Shown: positions 23,557 through 34,147, counted from the first letter of the stretch. The stretch is DNA of 39,394 bases from Sphingomonadales bacterium (GCA_020200315.1 JAIVIZ010000003.1:1-39394); one strand, 5' to 3'. Program-made: numbers and translations. The notes: generated by a model from the sequence alone, not told the origin.

Positions 23557-23985
23557 ATGCCCCTGACCAACCCTGAAGAGATCGACGCATTACTGCGCGG
23601 CGCGCGCACGATCGCCATCGTCGGCGCCTCGGATCGGCCCGACCGCGCATCCCATGGCGTGATGAAGGCGGTGCAGGATCGCGGCTACCGCACCATTCCG
23701 GTCAACCCCCGCATCACCGGTGAGCATGTCCACGGCGAGTTCGTCTGGCGCGAGCTGGCGCAGATCGGCGAGCCGATCGACATCGTCGACATCTTCCGCA
23801 AAAGCGAGGACGTCGGTCCTGTCGTCGACGAGGCGATCGCGGTCGGCGCCAAGACCATCTGGATGCAGCTGGGTATTTCAAATCCAGATGCGGCCGCGAA
23901 AGCGGAAGCGGCGGGACTGAAGGTCGTTGAGGACAAGTGCCTCAAGATCGAATTGGCTCGTGCGGGAATCCGGACGCCAGCATAG
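23557..23985 (+). CDS. CoA-binding (YccU-type) protein
   Basis: 142 residues from ATG 23557, chosen because AAGGAGAGGAGC precedes it at ideal spacing; 13 upstream codons in frame are probably not used. A single Rossmann CoA-binding domain: TIAIVGASDRPDRASHGVM, YRTIPVNPR, and IWMQLGISN near the C-terminus with the conserved cysteine in EDKCLKIE. The domain equals the CoA-binding part of succinyl-CoA synthetase alpha. The physiological role is unknown. Confidence 0.9.
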   Translation: MPLTNPEEIDALLRGARTIAIVGASDRPDRASHGVMKAVQDRGYRTIPVNPRITGEHVHGEFVWRELAQIGEPIDIVDIFRKSEDVGPVVDEAIAVGAKTIWMQLGISNPDAAAKAEAAGLKVVEDKCLKIELARAGIRTPA

Positions 23986-24045
23986 GCTGAACGCCCAACC
24001 TGTTTTTTTGAGCCGGGTTCCCCCATCTGGTCGCTGGGGTGTTTG

Positions 24046-24258
24046 ATGGCGACGTTTCTCACAGTATTGATCGTGCTCGTGCTGCTCTATCGCTGGCCGC
24101 GCACGGGGAAAAAGATTCGCTCGGCCGGTTTCGCGCTCGGACTGGCGCTGTCGTCGGTGTTCGAACCCGCCAAACGCGAGGCGACCGAAATGATCGACAA
24201 ACAGAAAGATATCGGGCCGGCGCGTGTTGACGCCGAAGGGCCGCCGGCGAGAAGCTAG
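24046..24258 (+). CDS. Small single-pass membrane protein
   Basis: 70 residues. The N-terminal hydrophobic helix (FLTVLIVLVLLYRW, about residues 4-17) is followed by a basic stretch, a second moderately hydrophobic segment (FALGLALSSVF) and a polar tail (DKQKDIGPARVDAEG). No family recognised. A run of seven T lies upstream at about 24003-24009. Its TAG stop shares the CTAG palindrome with the stop of convergent pmbA. Confidence 0.6.
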   Translation: MATFLTVLIVLVLLYRWPRTGKKIRSAGFALGLALSSVFEPAKREATEMIDKQKDIGPARVDAEGPPARS

Positions 24259-25601
24259 CTCGCCGCCACCGTCATTTCGGGAATCAGCACGGTCGGGCTG
24301 TCGATGCCGTGGCGAAGCTCGAGGTCGCTGGCCGGCTCGATCGTCGCGAACATGTCGAGGAGATTGGCGGCGATGGTGATTTCGGCGATAGGGCCGACGA
24401 TCTCGCCATGCTCGACGAGAAAGCCCGCCGCACCGCGGCTATAGTCGCCGGTGATGCCGTTGACGCCCATGCCGATGAGTTCGGTGATGAGAACTGCGCG
24501 CGGGCAGGCAGCCATCAGCTGCTCGCGGCTGCGAGCCCCCCCGGTGAGATAGAGGTTGCTCGGCCCGGCGCCCGGCGCGCCCGAAGCGCCGCGAACGGCG
24601 TGGCCGGTCGGCACGATGCCAAGCTGGCGCGCGGCGGCGCTGTCGGCGAGCCAGCTCGTCAGCGCCCCATCGGCGATGAGATCGCGTGGCGAGGTCGGCA
24701 GTCCCTCGCCATCGAAGGCGCGCGAGCGCAGGCCGCGCGGCCGGAACGGGTCATCGCGGATCGTTATGCCACGCGAGAAAATCCGCGCGCCGAGCTTATC
24801 CTGGAGGAAGCTCGCCTTGCGCGCGATGCTCGATCCGGTAATCGCGCCGGCGAAGTGGCCAAGCAGTGAGGTCGCGACGCGCGGGTCGAACAACACCGCC
24901 ATCCGCCCCGGAGCGAGTTTGACCGGGTCGAGCCGCGCGGCGGCGCGTTCCCCGGCGCGGCGACCGATCTCCGCTGCATCCTTAAGGTCGGCGAGGAAGC
25001 GGCTGCTATCCCAATCGTAGTCGCGTTCCAGTCCTCCCGCTTCCCCCGCGACGACGCTGGCGGACACCGAATGGCCCGATCCGCGCCGTGCGGCGGCAAA
25101 GCCGTCCGAGGTGGCCAGCGCCATCACCGATTGCGATGCCGATGCACCGCATCCGGAACTGTTCGAAACGCGCGCGACGGAGAGCGCGGCGGATTCGGCT
25201 TCAAGTGCCCACGCCTTCAGCTCGGCGGGGTCGACCTCCGTCGGATCGTGGAGGTCGAGCTCAGCTGGCTCGCCGCGCAGCAGTAGCTCGGCTGCCGCGA
25301 GGCCTGCGAACGGGTCTTCGGGCGCTTCGCGGGCCATCGCCAGCACCCGTTCGACCAGCGCGTCGAGTGCCTGCGGGGCAAGCGCCGAACTCGCAACGCT
25401 CGCCGAACGCCGGCCAACGAACACCCGCAGACCGATTTCTTCGCTTTCGGACGAGGATACGCCTTCGAGTGCTCCCATGCGCACCTGAACGCTTTGCGAC
25501 CGATCGCCGATATAGACCGCATCGGCGGCGTCCGCGCCGGCGCTCCTCGCTCGATCGACGAGGGCGGCGGCGGCGTCGCGAGCGGCTTCGGGTGACAGCA
25601 T
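24255..25601 (-). CDS. pmbA: TldD/PmbA (TldE)-family metalloprotease subunit
   Basis: 448 residues. The beginning EAARDAAAALVDRARSAGADAADAVY, the central AVLFDPRVATSLLGHFAGAITGSSIARKASFL and the late segments RGASGAPGAGPSNLYLTGG and GMGVNGITGDYSRGAAGFLVEHGEIVGPI (both quoted in parts here) match PmbA/TldE. It pairs with TldD, which holds the HExxxH zinc site, to trim small peptides and modified peptides. No HExxxH is seen here, as expected for the PmbA side. tldD is not in this window. ubiA lies 41 bases upstream on the same strand. A TAGCCG box lies 13 bases before ATG. Confidence 0.92.
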   Translation of the reverse strand: MLSPEAARDAAAALVDRARSAGADAADAVYIGDRSQSVQVRMGALEGVSSSESEEIGLRVFVGRRSASVASSALAPQALDALVERVLAMAREAPEDPFAGLAAAELLLRGEPAELDLHDPTEVDPAELKAWALEAESAALSVARVSNSSGCGASASQSVMALATSDGFAAARRGSGHSVSASVVAGEAGGLERDYDWDSSRFLADLKDAAEIGRRAGERAAARLDPVKLAPGRMAVLFDPRVATSLLGHFAGAITGSSIARKASFLQDKLGARIFSRGITIRDDPFRPRGLRSRAFDGEGLPTSPRDLIADGALTSWLADSAAARQLGIVPTGHAVRGASGAPGAGPSNLYLTGGARSREQLMAACPRAVLITELIGMGVNGITGDYSRGAAGFLVEHGEIVGPIAEITIAANLLDMFATIEPASDLELRHGIDSPTVLIPEMTVAAS

Positions 25602-25642
25602 GGCGGAGCGGCTACCGCCTCATTCCGCCGCCGACAAGCATG

Positions 25643-26551
25643 CTACTGGGAGAGACCGATCGCCACCATGGCGAAGAACACGAGCAGACCGCAGGTGCGG
25701 TTGGAGCGGAACAGCGCGAGCGCTCCGAGTGGATCGGCGGGATCGGCGCGGATGGCTTGCCCGGCAAGGTGGATCGCGGCTGGCAGGAGCGCGAGCAGCG
25801 CGATCGGGCGCGGGTCGACGCTGTGAATCGCCGCCGCCCAACCGATCAGCGCGAGCGCGTAGAACAGCGCCACCCCCGCTGCGGCGTGCCTGCCGAGCCG
25901 GCGCGCGGACGACTTCACCCCCACCAGGGCGTCGTCCTCGATGTCCTGGATGGCGTAGAGCGTGTCGTAGCCGATCACCCAGGCGATGCTGCCGGCCCAC
26001 AGCCACAAGGCAGGTGCAGCGAGGCTGCCGGTCACCGCCGGCCACCCGACGATTGCGCCCCAGGAGAAGACCAGGCCCAGCCACGCCTGCGGCCACCAGG
26101 TAATCCGCTTCGTGAATGGGTAGGCCGCGACCGGGACGATGCTGGCGAGGGCGGCAAGCTGGGCAGCGCGCGAAAGCTGAAGCAGCACGACGAGGCCGAT
26201 CAGGCATAGGGCAATCGCCAGCGTCCAGGCTGTCCGGAGATTTGTTCGTCCGCTCGCCAGAGGGCGCAGCCGCGTGCGCGCGACGCGACGGTCGAGGTCG
26301 CGGTCGACGATGTCGTTGTAGACGCATCCCGCCGAGCGCATCGCAAACGCGCCCAGCCCCAGCCAGGCGAACAGCGGCCACCGGCCGTCGACCCCTGCAA
26401 GCGCAATGCTCCAGGCGCACGGCCAATAGAGCAGCCAGTTGCCGATTGGACGATCGAGCCGCATTAGCGAAGCCAGCGGACGCAGTGGCTCGGGCAAGGC
26501 GCCGATCAATCCGCGGCGTTCGCTATCCGGAACGGTGTCGGTCGCGCTCAC
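25643..26551 (-). CDS. ubiA: 4-hydroxybenzoate octaprenyltransferase
   Basis: 302 residues from GTG 26551. An open frame reaches 26641, but its extra residues (Cys- and Pro-rich) look non-coding. About eight membrane helices carry both prenyl-diphosphate/Mg motifs: NDIVDRDLD (first Asp-rich loop) and YAIQDIEDD (second). SLMRLDRPIGNWLLYWP is the family's N-terminal hallmark. It attaches the polyprenyl tail to 4-hydroxybenzoate in ubiquinone synthesis. pmbA follows on the same strand, and rsmE is divergent 142 bases away. Confidence 0.94.
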   Translation of the reverse strand: MSATDTVPDSERRGLIGALPEPLRPLASLMRLDRPIGNWLLYWPCAWSIALAGVDGRWPLFAWLGLGAFAMRSAGCVYNDIVDRDLDRRVARTRLRPLASGRTNLRTAWTLAIALCLIGLVVLLQLSRAAQLAALASIVPVAAYPFTKRITWWPQAWLGLVFSWGAIVGWPAVTGSLAAPALWLWAGSIAWVIGYDTLYAIQDIEDDALVGVKSSARRLGRHAAAGVALFYALALIGWAAAIHSVDPRPIALLALLPAAIHLAGQAIRADPADPLGALALFRSNRTCGLLVFFAMVAIGLSQ

Positions 26552-26693
26552 GGCGACTGCCGTAGCCAGCGGCGGTGCCGCGGGAAAGCCGCATCCACAT
26601 CGATACGAGCAATCAAACCCGGCGCATCGAAGCGGCATCACAAAACGTGGGCCGGTTCTGGCCCGGCAGCTGGACGCCCGCTAAGAGTTCCCG

Positions 26694-27467
26694 ATGCCCG
26701 CCATACCCGCCTGGCCACCACGATCACTCCCGCGCCTGTTCGTTGCCGCCCCGCTCAACGCCACCGCAACGGTTGTGCTCGACGCCAAGCAGGCGAATTA
26801 CCTCGCCAATGTGCTGCGGCTTGGCGTCGGCGGTGAAGCGCTGCTGTTCGACGGCCGCTCGGGCGAATGGTTCGCGCGGGTGCGCGAGCTCGCCAAGAAG
26901 CGGATGATCCTCACGGTTGAACGGCAGACGCGGCCGATCGAGCAGGTGCCGGATCTCACGCTCGCCTTCGCGCCGGTCAAGCGCGCACAGCTCGACTGGC
27001 TGGTCGAGAAGGCGACCGAACTCGGCGTTGCTCGGCTGGTGCCGGTCATCACGCACCGGACCGTGGTGGAGCGAGTCAAGCTCGATCGGCTCGAAGCAAT
27101 TGCGATCGAGGCGGCCGAGCAATGCGGGCGGACCCTGCTGTCCGAGATTGGCCAGCCGATCGCGCTCGATCGACTGCTGGCGGAGCGCGCACCGGCGCGA
27201 ACGCTCTATTTCGCCGACGAGCAAGGCGGGGCGCGGCTCGCCGACGCCTTTGCGCCGGGCCCCGCGATGATCCTCACCGGACCCGAGGGCGGCTTTACCG
27301 ACGAAGAGCGCACCCTCATCCGCGCCACGCCGGGCGTCCGCGCCATTTCGCTCGGCCCGCGAATTCTCCGCGCTGAAACCGCTGCACTGGCCGCCGTGGC
27401 CGCGTGGATGGCGCTGGCCGGGGACTGGCGGAGTCCCGGGCTGGCGCTGGGGCAGAGCCCCAGCTAG
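26694..27467 (+). CDS. rsmE: 16S rRNA m3U1498 methyltransferase
   Basis: 257 residues. An N-terminal PUA-like RNA-binding part (RLFVAAPL, LRLGVGGEALLFDGRSGEW) is followed by a SPOUT methyltransferase with LAFAPVKRAQLDWLVEKATELGV, then EAAEQCGR and the knot residues LTGPEGGFTDEE and SLGPRILRAETA. It methylates U1498 of 16S rRNA from S-adenosylmethionine. TAAGAG has its T exactly 12 bases before the ATG, without a Shine-Dalgarno, suggesting a leaderless message. gshA starts 10 bases after its stop. Confidence 0.95.
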   Translation: MPAIPAWPPRSLPRLFVAAPLNATATVVLDAKQANYLANVLRLGVGGEALLFDGRSGEWFARVRELAKKRMILTVERQTRPIEQVPDLTLAFAPVKRAQLDWLVEKATELGVARLVPVITHRTVVERVKLDRLEAIAIEAAEQCGRTLLSEIGQPIALDRLLAERAPARTLYFADEQGGARLADAFAPGPAMILTGPEGGFTDEERTLIRATPGVRAISLGPRILRAETAALAAVAAWMALAGDWRSPGLALGQSPS

Positions 27468-27476
27468 GGGCGCGTC

Positions 27477-28847
27477 ATGACGACACGCACCGACATGAGC
27501 GAAAGCCCGCTGATAGAGAGCAGGGACGATCTCCTGGCGGTCTTCTCGGACGGCGAGAAGCCGCGCGAGGCGTGGCGCATCGGCACCGAGCATGAGAAGT
27601 TCGTCTATCGAACCGCCGATCATCGTGCACCGAGCTACGACGAGCCCGGCGGAATCCGCGACCTGTTGATGGGGCTGACCGAGTTCGGCTGGGAGCCGGT
27701 GGTCGAGGGCGGCAACGTCATCGCCCTCGCCGGCAAGGACGGAACGATCAGCCTAGAACCGGCCGGCCAGCTCGAACTGTCGGGCGCGCCGCTCGCCGAT
27801 CTTCATGCGACGTGCGCGGAGGCGGGCCGGCATCTGGAGCAGGTCAAGGCGATCGGGGACAGGCTCGGCCTTGGCTTTCTCGGTCTCGGCATGTGGCCCG
27901 ACAAGACCCGCACCGAGCTGCCGATCATGCCGAAGGGCCGCTATCGCATCATGCTCGACCACATGCCGCGGGTGGGCTCGCTCGGGCTCGACATGATGCT
28001 TCGCACCTGCACCATTCAGGTCAACCTCGACTATGCGTCAGAGGCCGACATGGTGAAGAAGTTTCGCGTCGGGCTCGCACTGCAGCCGGTCGCGACGGCG
28101 CTGTTCGCCAACTCTCCGCTGACCGAGGGGCGGCCTAACGGCTACAAGAGCTTCCGCAGTCACATCTGGGAAGACACCGACCCGTATCGCACCGGCATGC
28201 TGCCGTTCGTGTTCGAGGACGGGTTCGGTTACGAGCGGTACTGCGACTATGCGCTCGATGTGCCGATGTATTTCGTCTTTCGGGATGGCAGATACATCGA
28301 CGTCGCGGGCAAGAGCTTTCGCGATTTTATGGCCGGACGGCTGGATGCGCTTCCCGGCGAGAAGCCGCGGGTCAGCGACTGGGTCGACCACCTGTCGACC
28401 GCCTTCCCCGAAGTGCGGCTGAAGAGTTTCCTCGAAATGCGCGGCGCGGATGGGGGCCGCTGGGGCCGGATCTGTGCGCTGCCCGCGCTCTGGGTCGGCT
28501 TGCTTTATGGCGCCAACGCGCTTGATGCCGGCTGGGACAGGGTCAAGCATTGGTCGATCGAGGAGCGCGAGGCGCTTCGCCACGCGGTGCCGCGGCAGGC
28601 GCTCGATGCCCCGCTTCCCGGCGGCGGCACGGTGCGGGATCTTGCGCGTGAAGTCATCGACATTGCCGCGGCGGGCCTGACCGAGCGGGCCGAGCTGAAT
28701 CTCGCGGGCGACAATGAAGGCGGTTTCCTCGACCCGCTGCGCGAGGTCGTCGCAAGCGGAATGACCTTCGCGGATCGACTGCTCGAGCGGTATCACGGCG
28801 AATGGGGCGGGGACGTCAGCCGGGTGTATGAAGATTTCAGCTTCTAA
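27477..28847 (+). CDS. gshA: Glutamate-cysteine ligase (plant/alphaproteobacterial type)
   Basis: 456 residues. It belongs to the class found in plants and alphaproteobacteria: WRIGTEHEKFVY near the N-terminus, VVEGGNVIALAGKDGTISLEPAGQLELSG (quoted across about residues 75-105), TCTIQVNLDY, and SFLEMRGADGG late in the sequence. It joins glutamate and cysteine, the first step of glutathione synthesis. The start may be ATG 27477 or the Met five codons on. pip follows nine bases downstream after AAGGAG. Confidence 0.95.
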   Translation: MTTRTDMSESPLIESRDDLLAVFSDGEKPREAWRIGTEHEKFVYRTADHRAPSYDEPGGIRDLLMGLTEFGWEPVVEGGNVIALAGKDGTISLEPAGQLELSGAPLADLHATCAEAGRHLEQVKAIGDRLGLGFLGLGMWPDKTRTELPIMPKGRYRIMLDHMPRVGSLGLDMMLRTCTIQVNLDYASEADMVKKFRVGLALQPVATALFANSPLTEGRPNGYKSFRSHIWEDTDPYRTGMLPFVFEDGFGYERYCDYALDVPMYFVFRDGRYIDVAGKSFRDFMAGRLDALPGEKPRVSDWVDHLSTAFPEVRLKSFLEMRGADGGRWGRICALPALWVGLLYGANALDAGWDRVKHWSIEEREALRHAVPRQALDAPLPGGGTVRDLAREVIDIAAAGLTERAELNLAGDNEGGFLDPLREVVASGMTFADRLLERYHGEWGGDVSRVYEDFSF

Positions 28848-29819
<972 letters not shown>

Positions 29820-29864
29820 CGCTTGGGGCTGGCATATCGGCGGTGAAGGATTAAGCGGGCGCGC

Positions 29865-32189
29865 ATGATCACGCCCGAAATCGTCGCCGAACACGGCTTT
29901 TCGCCCGAAGAATATCAGCGTCTCCTCCACGCGCTCGGGCGCGAGCCGAACCTCGTCGAGCTCGGCATTTTCTCGGTCATGTGGTCCGAGCATTGCAGCT
30001 ACAAAAGCTCGCGCGTGCATCTGAAGAAGCTGCCGACCGAAGCGCCGTGGGTGATCTGCGGGCCGGGCGAGAATGCCGGGGTGATCGACGTCGGCGAGGG
30101 GCCGAGCGGGACCAAGCTCGCCGCCATTTTCAAGATGGAGAGCCACAACCATCCGTCCTACATCGAGCCCTATCAGGGCGCCGCGACCGGGGTCGGCGGC
30201 ATATTGCGCGACGTGTTCACGATGGGCGCGCGGCCGGTCGCCAATCTCAACACGCTGCGCTTCGGGCGACCGGATCATCCCAAGACTCGCCACCTCGTCG
30301 CGGGGGTGGTCGCTGGGATCGGCGGCTACGGCAATTGCGTCGGCGTTCCGACGGTCGGCGGCGAGGTGAATTTCGACGCGGCTTATGATGGCAACATCCT
30401 CGTCAACGCCATGACCGTCGGCATCGCCGATCAGGACAAGATTTTCTACTCGGCGGCGTCGGGCGTGGGCAATTCGATCGTTTATGTCGGGTCGAAGACC
30501 GGCCGCGACGGCATCCACGGCGCGACCATGGCTAGCGCCGACTTCTCCGAGGACTCCGAAGAGAAGCGCCCGACAGTCCAGGTGGGCGATCCGTTCACCG
30601 AAAAGCTCCTCATCGAGGCATGCCTCGAGTTAATGGCGTCGGACGCGATCGTCGCCATCCAGGACATGGGCGCGGCGGGGCTGACTTCTTCCTCGGTCGA
30701 GATGGCGTCGAAGGGAGGCGTCGGCATCCGTCTCGACATGAATGCGGTGCCGTGCCGCGAGGAAGGGATGACGCCCTATGAGATGATGCTGTCCGAGAGC
30801 CAGGAGCGGATGCTGATGGTGCTCAAGCCTGGCCGCGAGGATGAGGCCGAGGCGATCTTCCGCAAATGGGAGCTGGACTTCGCGGTGATCGGCGAAGTGA
30901 CCGACACCGGGCGGATGGAGCTGGTGTGGAACGGCGAGACGGTCGCCGACATCCCGCTCGGGCCGCTCGCCGACGAGGCACCGCTGTATGAGCGGCCCTA
31001 TCTCACGCAGGACGAATATAAGGCGTGGGCGCAGGTCAAGCCGCTCGGCGACGTGCCTGAGAGCACCGATATCGCCGCCGACCTCTTAAAGCTGATGGCC
31101 TCGCCCGCCATCGCATCGCGGCGGTGGATCTGGGAGCAATATGACAGCCGCGTCGGCGGCGACACGGTGCAAACCGGCGGCGACGCGGCGGTGGTGCGCA
31201 TCCACGGCACGAAGCGGGCGCTGGCGATGACCACCGACTGCACCCCGCGCTATTGCTACGCCGACCCGGTCGAGGGCGGGAAGCAGGCCATCGCCGAAGC
31301 TTATCGCAACCTGTGCGCGGTCGGCGCGAAGCCGCTCGCGGTGACCAACTGCCTCAACTTCGGCAACCCGCAGCGGCCCGAGATCATGGCGCAGGTCGTC
31401 GGCTGCCTCGAAGGCATGAGCGAAGCGTGCATCGCGCTCGACATGCCGATCGTGAGCGGCAATGTGTCGCTCTACAACGAGACCAAGAACGATGACGGCA
31501 CCGGCAGCGCAATCCTCCCAACGCCGGCGATTGGGGCGGTGGGGGTGATCGAGGATTGGGAGAAGACGGCGACGATTGGGTTCAAGGATGTGACCAGTGT
31601 GTCCTTCCTCGGCACCTCGCAGGAAACACACGAAGGCGCTCGAATCCTGCTGCTTGGTACACCGGGGCACCATGTTGCACAGTCGCTTTGGTCGCGGGAA
31701 ATCCATGGTCGAACAGACGGATTGCCGCCCAAAGTCGAATTGATTGCTGAGCGAAAGGTTGGCGAATTCGTACGCAGCTGCATCACGGACGGGTCGTTAA
31801 TCGCCGCGCACGATGTTTCAGATGGAGGGGTACTCGTAACAATCGCAGAAATGGCGCTCGCAGGTAAGGTAGGCGCATTCATTTTCAACGGTCCTTGGGA
31901 GGAATTCGGCGCTTCGGCGGCCTTCGCTGAGGATCAAGGGCTCTATGTTGTGAGCACGTTGGAGCGCACGGAAGATTTTCTAGCTCGCGCTCGTGCAGCC
32001 GGCGTTCCGGCGATGATGATGGGCCGCGTCGGCGGAATAGATCCGAAGGGGGATCATCGCATCGTGATCGACTTCGTAGCTTCCGGGTACGATCAGAGCA
32101 AAGATGTAGTGATTTCTCTCACAGACCTCCGCGCCGCATACGAGGGCTTCTTCCCCAAGCTGATGGGCGCGGATGCCGCGCTCGCCTAA
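29865..32189 (+). CDS. purL: Phosphoribosylformylglycinamidine synthase subunit II
   Basis: 774 residues, the small (PurL of PurLQS) form. Markers: [37 protein letters not shown] (quoted; its first His is catalytic), the ATP/phosphate loop [15 protein letters not shown], and a late [11 protein letters not shown]. It uses ATP and ammonia delivered by PurQ to make FGAM in purine synthesis; purS and purQ are not in the window. Roughly the last 180 codons (from about 31610) are much less GC-rich than the first three quarters, with ordinary conserved protein content. TAAGCG lies 13 bases before the ATG. Confidence 0.97.
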   Translation: MITPEIVAEHGFSPEEYQRLLHALGREPNLVELGIFSVMWSEHCSYKSSRVHLKKLPTEAPWVICGPGENAGVIDVGEGPSGTKLAAIFKMESHNHPSYIEPYQGAATGVGGILRDVFTMGARPVANLNTLRFGRPDHPKTRHLVAGVVAGIGGYGNCVGVPTVGGEVNFDAAYDGNILVNAMTVGIADQDKIFYSAASGVGNSIVYVGSKTGRDGIHGATMASADFSEDSEEKRPTVQVGDPFTEKLLIEACLELMASDAIVAIQDMGAAGLTSSSVEMASKGGVGIRLDMNAVPCREEGMTPYEMMLSESQERMLMVLKPGREDEAEAIFRKWELDFAVIGEVTDTGRMELVWNGETVADIPLGPLADEAPLYERPYLTQDEYKAWAQVKPLGDVPESTDIAADLLKLMASPAIASRRWIWEQYDSRVGGDTVQTGGDAAVVRIHGTKRALAMTTDCTPRYCYADPVEGGKQAIAEAYRNLCAVGAKPLAVTNCLNFGNPQRPEIMAQVVGCLEGMSEACIALDMPIVSGNVSLYNETKNDDGTGSAILPTPAIGAVGVIEDWEKTATIGFKDVTSVSFLGTSQETHEGARILLLGTPGHHVAQSLWSREIHGRTDGLPPKVELIAERKVGEFVRSCITDGSLIAAHDVSDGGVLVTIAEMALAGKVGAFIFNGPWEEFGASAAFAEDQGLYVVSTLERTEDFLARARAAGVPAMMMGRVGGIDPKGDHRIVIDFVASGYDQSKDVVISLTDLRAAYEGFFPKLMGADAALA

Positions 32190-32233
32190 ATCATAGTCAG
32201 GACGAGCAGGCCTTCCCGCGGAATAACTGCGCA

Positions 32234-32268
32234 TTGAAGCGCGCATCAGTTGATGCTATTGCTGATGC
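32234..32268 (+). promoter_or_regulatory. vapBC promoter and operator-like dyads
   Basis: TTGAAG (32234-32239), 17 bases, TATTGC (32257-32262). The T of the -10 is exactly 12 bases before the vapB ATG, so the message should be leaderless. Three half-sites overlap it: GCATCA (32243-32248), TGATGC (32251-32256) and TGATGC (32263-32268). A VapBC complex binding there would block RNA polymerase. Confidence 0.55.
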
Positions 32269-32466
32269 ATGCGAACGACCATTACCCTAGACGACAGGCT
32301 TCTTGAGGAAGCCAGCCACGCGACCGGCGTGAAAGAGCGGAGCAAACTGCTCCACGACGGGTTGCGAGCCCTGATCGCCCGCGAGAATGCTCGTGCGATT
32401 ATCGCTTTGGGAGGTAGCGACCCCGATGCCTGGATTCCGGAACGACGACGGCCGCCAATGAAATGA
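32269..32466 (+). CDS. vapB: VapB-type antitoxin
   Basis: 65 residues. It begins MRTTITLDDRLLEEA, the ribbon-helix-helix pattern of VapB antitoxins, with a helix EERSK-like segment (VKERSKLLHDGLRALI) and a C-terminal toxin-neutralising tail rich in Pro and Arg. It should bind DNA as a dimer and repress its own operon together with the toxin. Its stop overlaps the toxin start as ATGA. It is inserted between purL and a nitroreductase gene, both ordinary chromosomal genes. Confidence 0.88.
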   Translation: MRTTITLDDRLLEEASHATGVKERSKLLHDGLRALIARENARAIIALGGSDPDAWIPERRRPPMK

Positions 32467-32828
32467 TCGTGATCGATTCCTCAATCTGGATTGATCACCT
32501 TCATATTCCCGAACCAGAGCTCGTTGCGTTACTCATGCGCGATCATGCCCTGATGCATCCCCACGTATTGGGCGAGATCGCGCTCGGGAGCATCAGGAAC
32601 CGTGAGTTTGTTCTTGCCCGATTCGAACTCCTGACGGTTCCCAACGTAGCCGAGGAGGGCTACGTTCTGTATCTGATCGACGAACATGGGCTGGCCGCAA
32701 CAGGCATCGGCTACACGGATGCGCACCTGCTCGCATCGGCACTTCTTATGCCAGGCGGTCAACTCTGGACTCGCGACAAGCGCCTCCATGCCCAGGCCGA
32801 GCGGCTCGGGGTTGCCTTTCAACCTTAA
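32463..32828 (+). CDS. vapC: VapC-type PIN-domain RNase toxin
   Basis: 121 residues, one PIN domain. The acidic catalytic set is visible: Asp5 (VIDSSIWID), Glu38 (LGEIALG), Asp86 (GYTDAHLLASA) and Asp105 (LWTRDKRL). VapC toxins cut specific RNAs, often initiator tRNA or rRNA loops, when the antitoxin is lost. The four acidic residues are all present, so the toxin looks intact. Translationally coupled to vapB by a four-base overlap. Confidence 0.9.
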   Translation: MIVIDSSIWIDHLHIPEPELVALLMRDHALMHPHVLGEIALGSIRNREFVLARFELLTVPNVAEEGYVLYLIDEHGLAATGIGYTDAHLLASALLMPGGQLWTRDKRLHAQAERLGVAFQP

Positions 32829-32872
32829 CCCGCCCCCTCGTCACCTCCGCCGCAGCGCGCTAAGCGGGCGGC

Positions 32873-33550
32873 ATGAGCGCACCCTATGAGCCGCTGCCCT
32901 GGCCGGGCCTCCCGGACTATGCTCCCGACGAGATGATCGTTCGGGCACGGGCCTTTGCCGAACATGTCGCCAGGCGGCGCACCTGCCGCTTCTTCTCCGA
33001 CGAGCCGGTCCCGCGCGAAGTGATCGAGCAAGCGGTGCTTGCTGCGGGAACCGCGCCAAGCGGGGCCAACCATCAGCCGTGGCATTTCGCGATCATCTCC
33101 TCGCCCGAGGCCAAGCGCGCGATCCGCGCCGCCGCCGAACAGGAGGAACAGGCGTTCTACGCCGGCAAGGCGGGTTCCGAATGGCTGGAGGCGCTGGCGC
33201 CGCTCGGGACGGATGCAGTAAAACCCTATCTGGAGACCGCACCCTGGTCGATCGTGGTGTTCGGTCAACGCCGCGGCGGGATCCACGCCGGCGACGACAA
33301 GCAGAATTACTATGTGACGGAATCGGTCGGCATCGCCTGCGGCATATTGCTGCTGGCGTTGCATGAAGCGGGGCTTGCAACGCTCACCCACACGCCCAAT
33401 CCGATGCGCTTCCTGAACCGGCTATGCGGCCGGCCGGCGACCGAGAAGCCGGTGATGGTGATCGTGACGGGCAAACCCGCGCCGGGGGCCACCGTTCCCG
33501 CGCACGCGCTCGTTAAAAAACCGCTTGAAGCGATCGCGAGCTGGATCTGA
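32873..33550 (+). CDS. Nitroreductase-family flavoprotein
   Basis: 225 residues. The flavin-binding [22 protein letters not shown], then [18 protein letters not shown], and the late [12 protein letters not shown] are those of the nitroreductase/iodotyrosine-deiodinase-like group. These FMN enzymes use NAD(P)H to reduce nitro compounds, quinones or halogenated aromatics; the substrate cannot be told. TAAGCG has its T exactly 12 bases before the ATG and no Shine-Dalgarno is present, again suggesting a leaderless transcript. Convergent with the Hpt gene. Confidence 0.9.
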   Translation: MSAPYEPLPWPGLPDYAPDEMIVRARAFAEHVARRRTCRFFSDEPVPREVIEQAVLAAGTAPSGANHQPWHFAIISSPEAKRAIRAAAEQEEQAFYAGKAGSEWLEALAPLGTDAVKPYLETAPWSIVVFGQRRGGIHAGDDKQNYYVTESVGIACGILLLALHEAGLATLTHTPNPMRFLNRLCGRPATEKPVMVIVTGKPAPGATVPAHALVKKPLEAIASWI

Positions 33551-33583
33551 GCGCCGCCATCGGCGGGCAAATTCCGTTACCGA

Positions 33584-34054
33584 TCAGATTCGCCCGAAAT
33601 TCTGGTTGGCGACCTTCCGCCCGAACGCGCCTTGCGGGGCGATGCGGGTCTGGAGCGGGTTGACGGCCTTGTCGAACAGCTCGACCGTCACGCTGAACAG
33701 GCGGCGCAGCTTGACGACGTCGGGGACTAACTCATCGGGGAAGCGGCGGGTCTCGATGCAGCTGCGCGCGGTCTGTTCGATCAGCTCGGCCGTGTCGGCG
33801 AGCGGCCCCGCGCCGAACTGGCGCGATTCGCCCTTCAGCGTGTGCGCCGGGAGGACCAGCGCAACCGTGTTCTGCTCGTGCATCGCGGCTTCGATCTGGG
33901 CGAGGCTCTTGATCCCATCCTCGCGGAAATAGTTGAGGATGCGGATGAAGCCCGGACCCAGCTCGGCCCGGTTCTTCTCGAAATAGACCCAGTCGACGAG
34001 GTCGAGTTGATCGTCGGTCACGGCGGCTCCCTGCCCCGGCACCAGGGGCGACAT
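33584..34054 (-). CDS. Orphan Hpt (histidine phosphotransfer) protein
   Basis: 156 residues. A four-helix Hpt domain with the phosphorylatable His71 in PAHTLKGESRQFGA, followed by ADTAELIEQTARS. Such proteins relay phosphate between hybrid kinases and response regulators. No kinase or receiver gene lies nearby. ATG 34054 has TAGAAA whose T lies exactly 12 bases upstream (leaderless). A GTG at 34021 has a good AGGGAG ribosome-binding site and would give a 145-residue protein; both starts are plausible. Confidence 0.85.
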   Translation of the reverse strand: MSPLVPGQGAAVTDDQLDLVDWVYFEKNRAELGPGFIRILNYFREDGIKSLAQIEAAMHEQNTVALVLPAHTLKGESRQFGAGPLADTAELIEQTARSCIETRRFPDELVPDVVKLRRLFSVTVELFDKAVNPLQTRIAPQGAFGRKVANQNFGRI

Positions 34055-34147
34055 TCGCCATTTCTAGCCGCGAAAGGGTAAAGGGCTGGTTATTATCGAT
34101 CGGTCCAGTGGCTGGAGACTGCACCGTTGCGGACCACATCTCAGCCG

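Noticed and set aside
24003-24009. T-run as an intrinsic terminator after the CoA-binding protein gene
   Set aside because: Only a three-base-pair stem can be drawn immediately before it, too weak for a terminator call.
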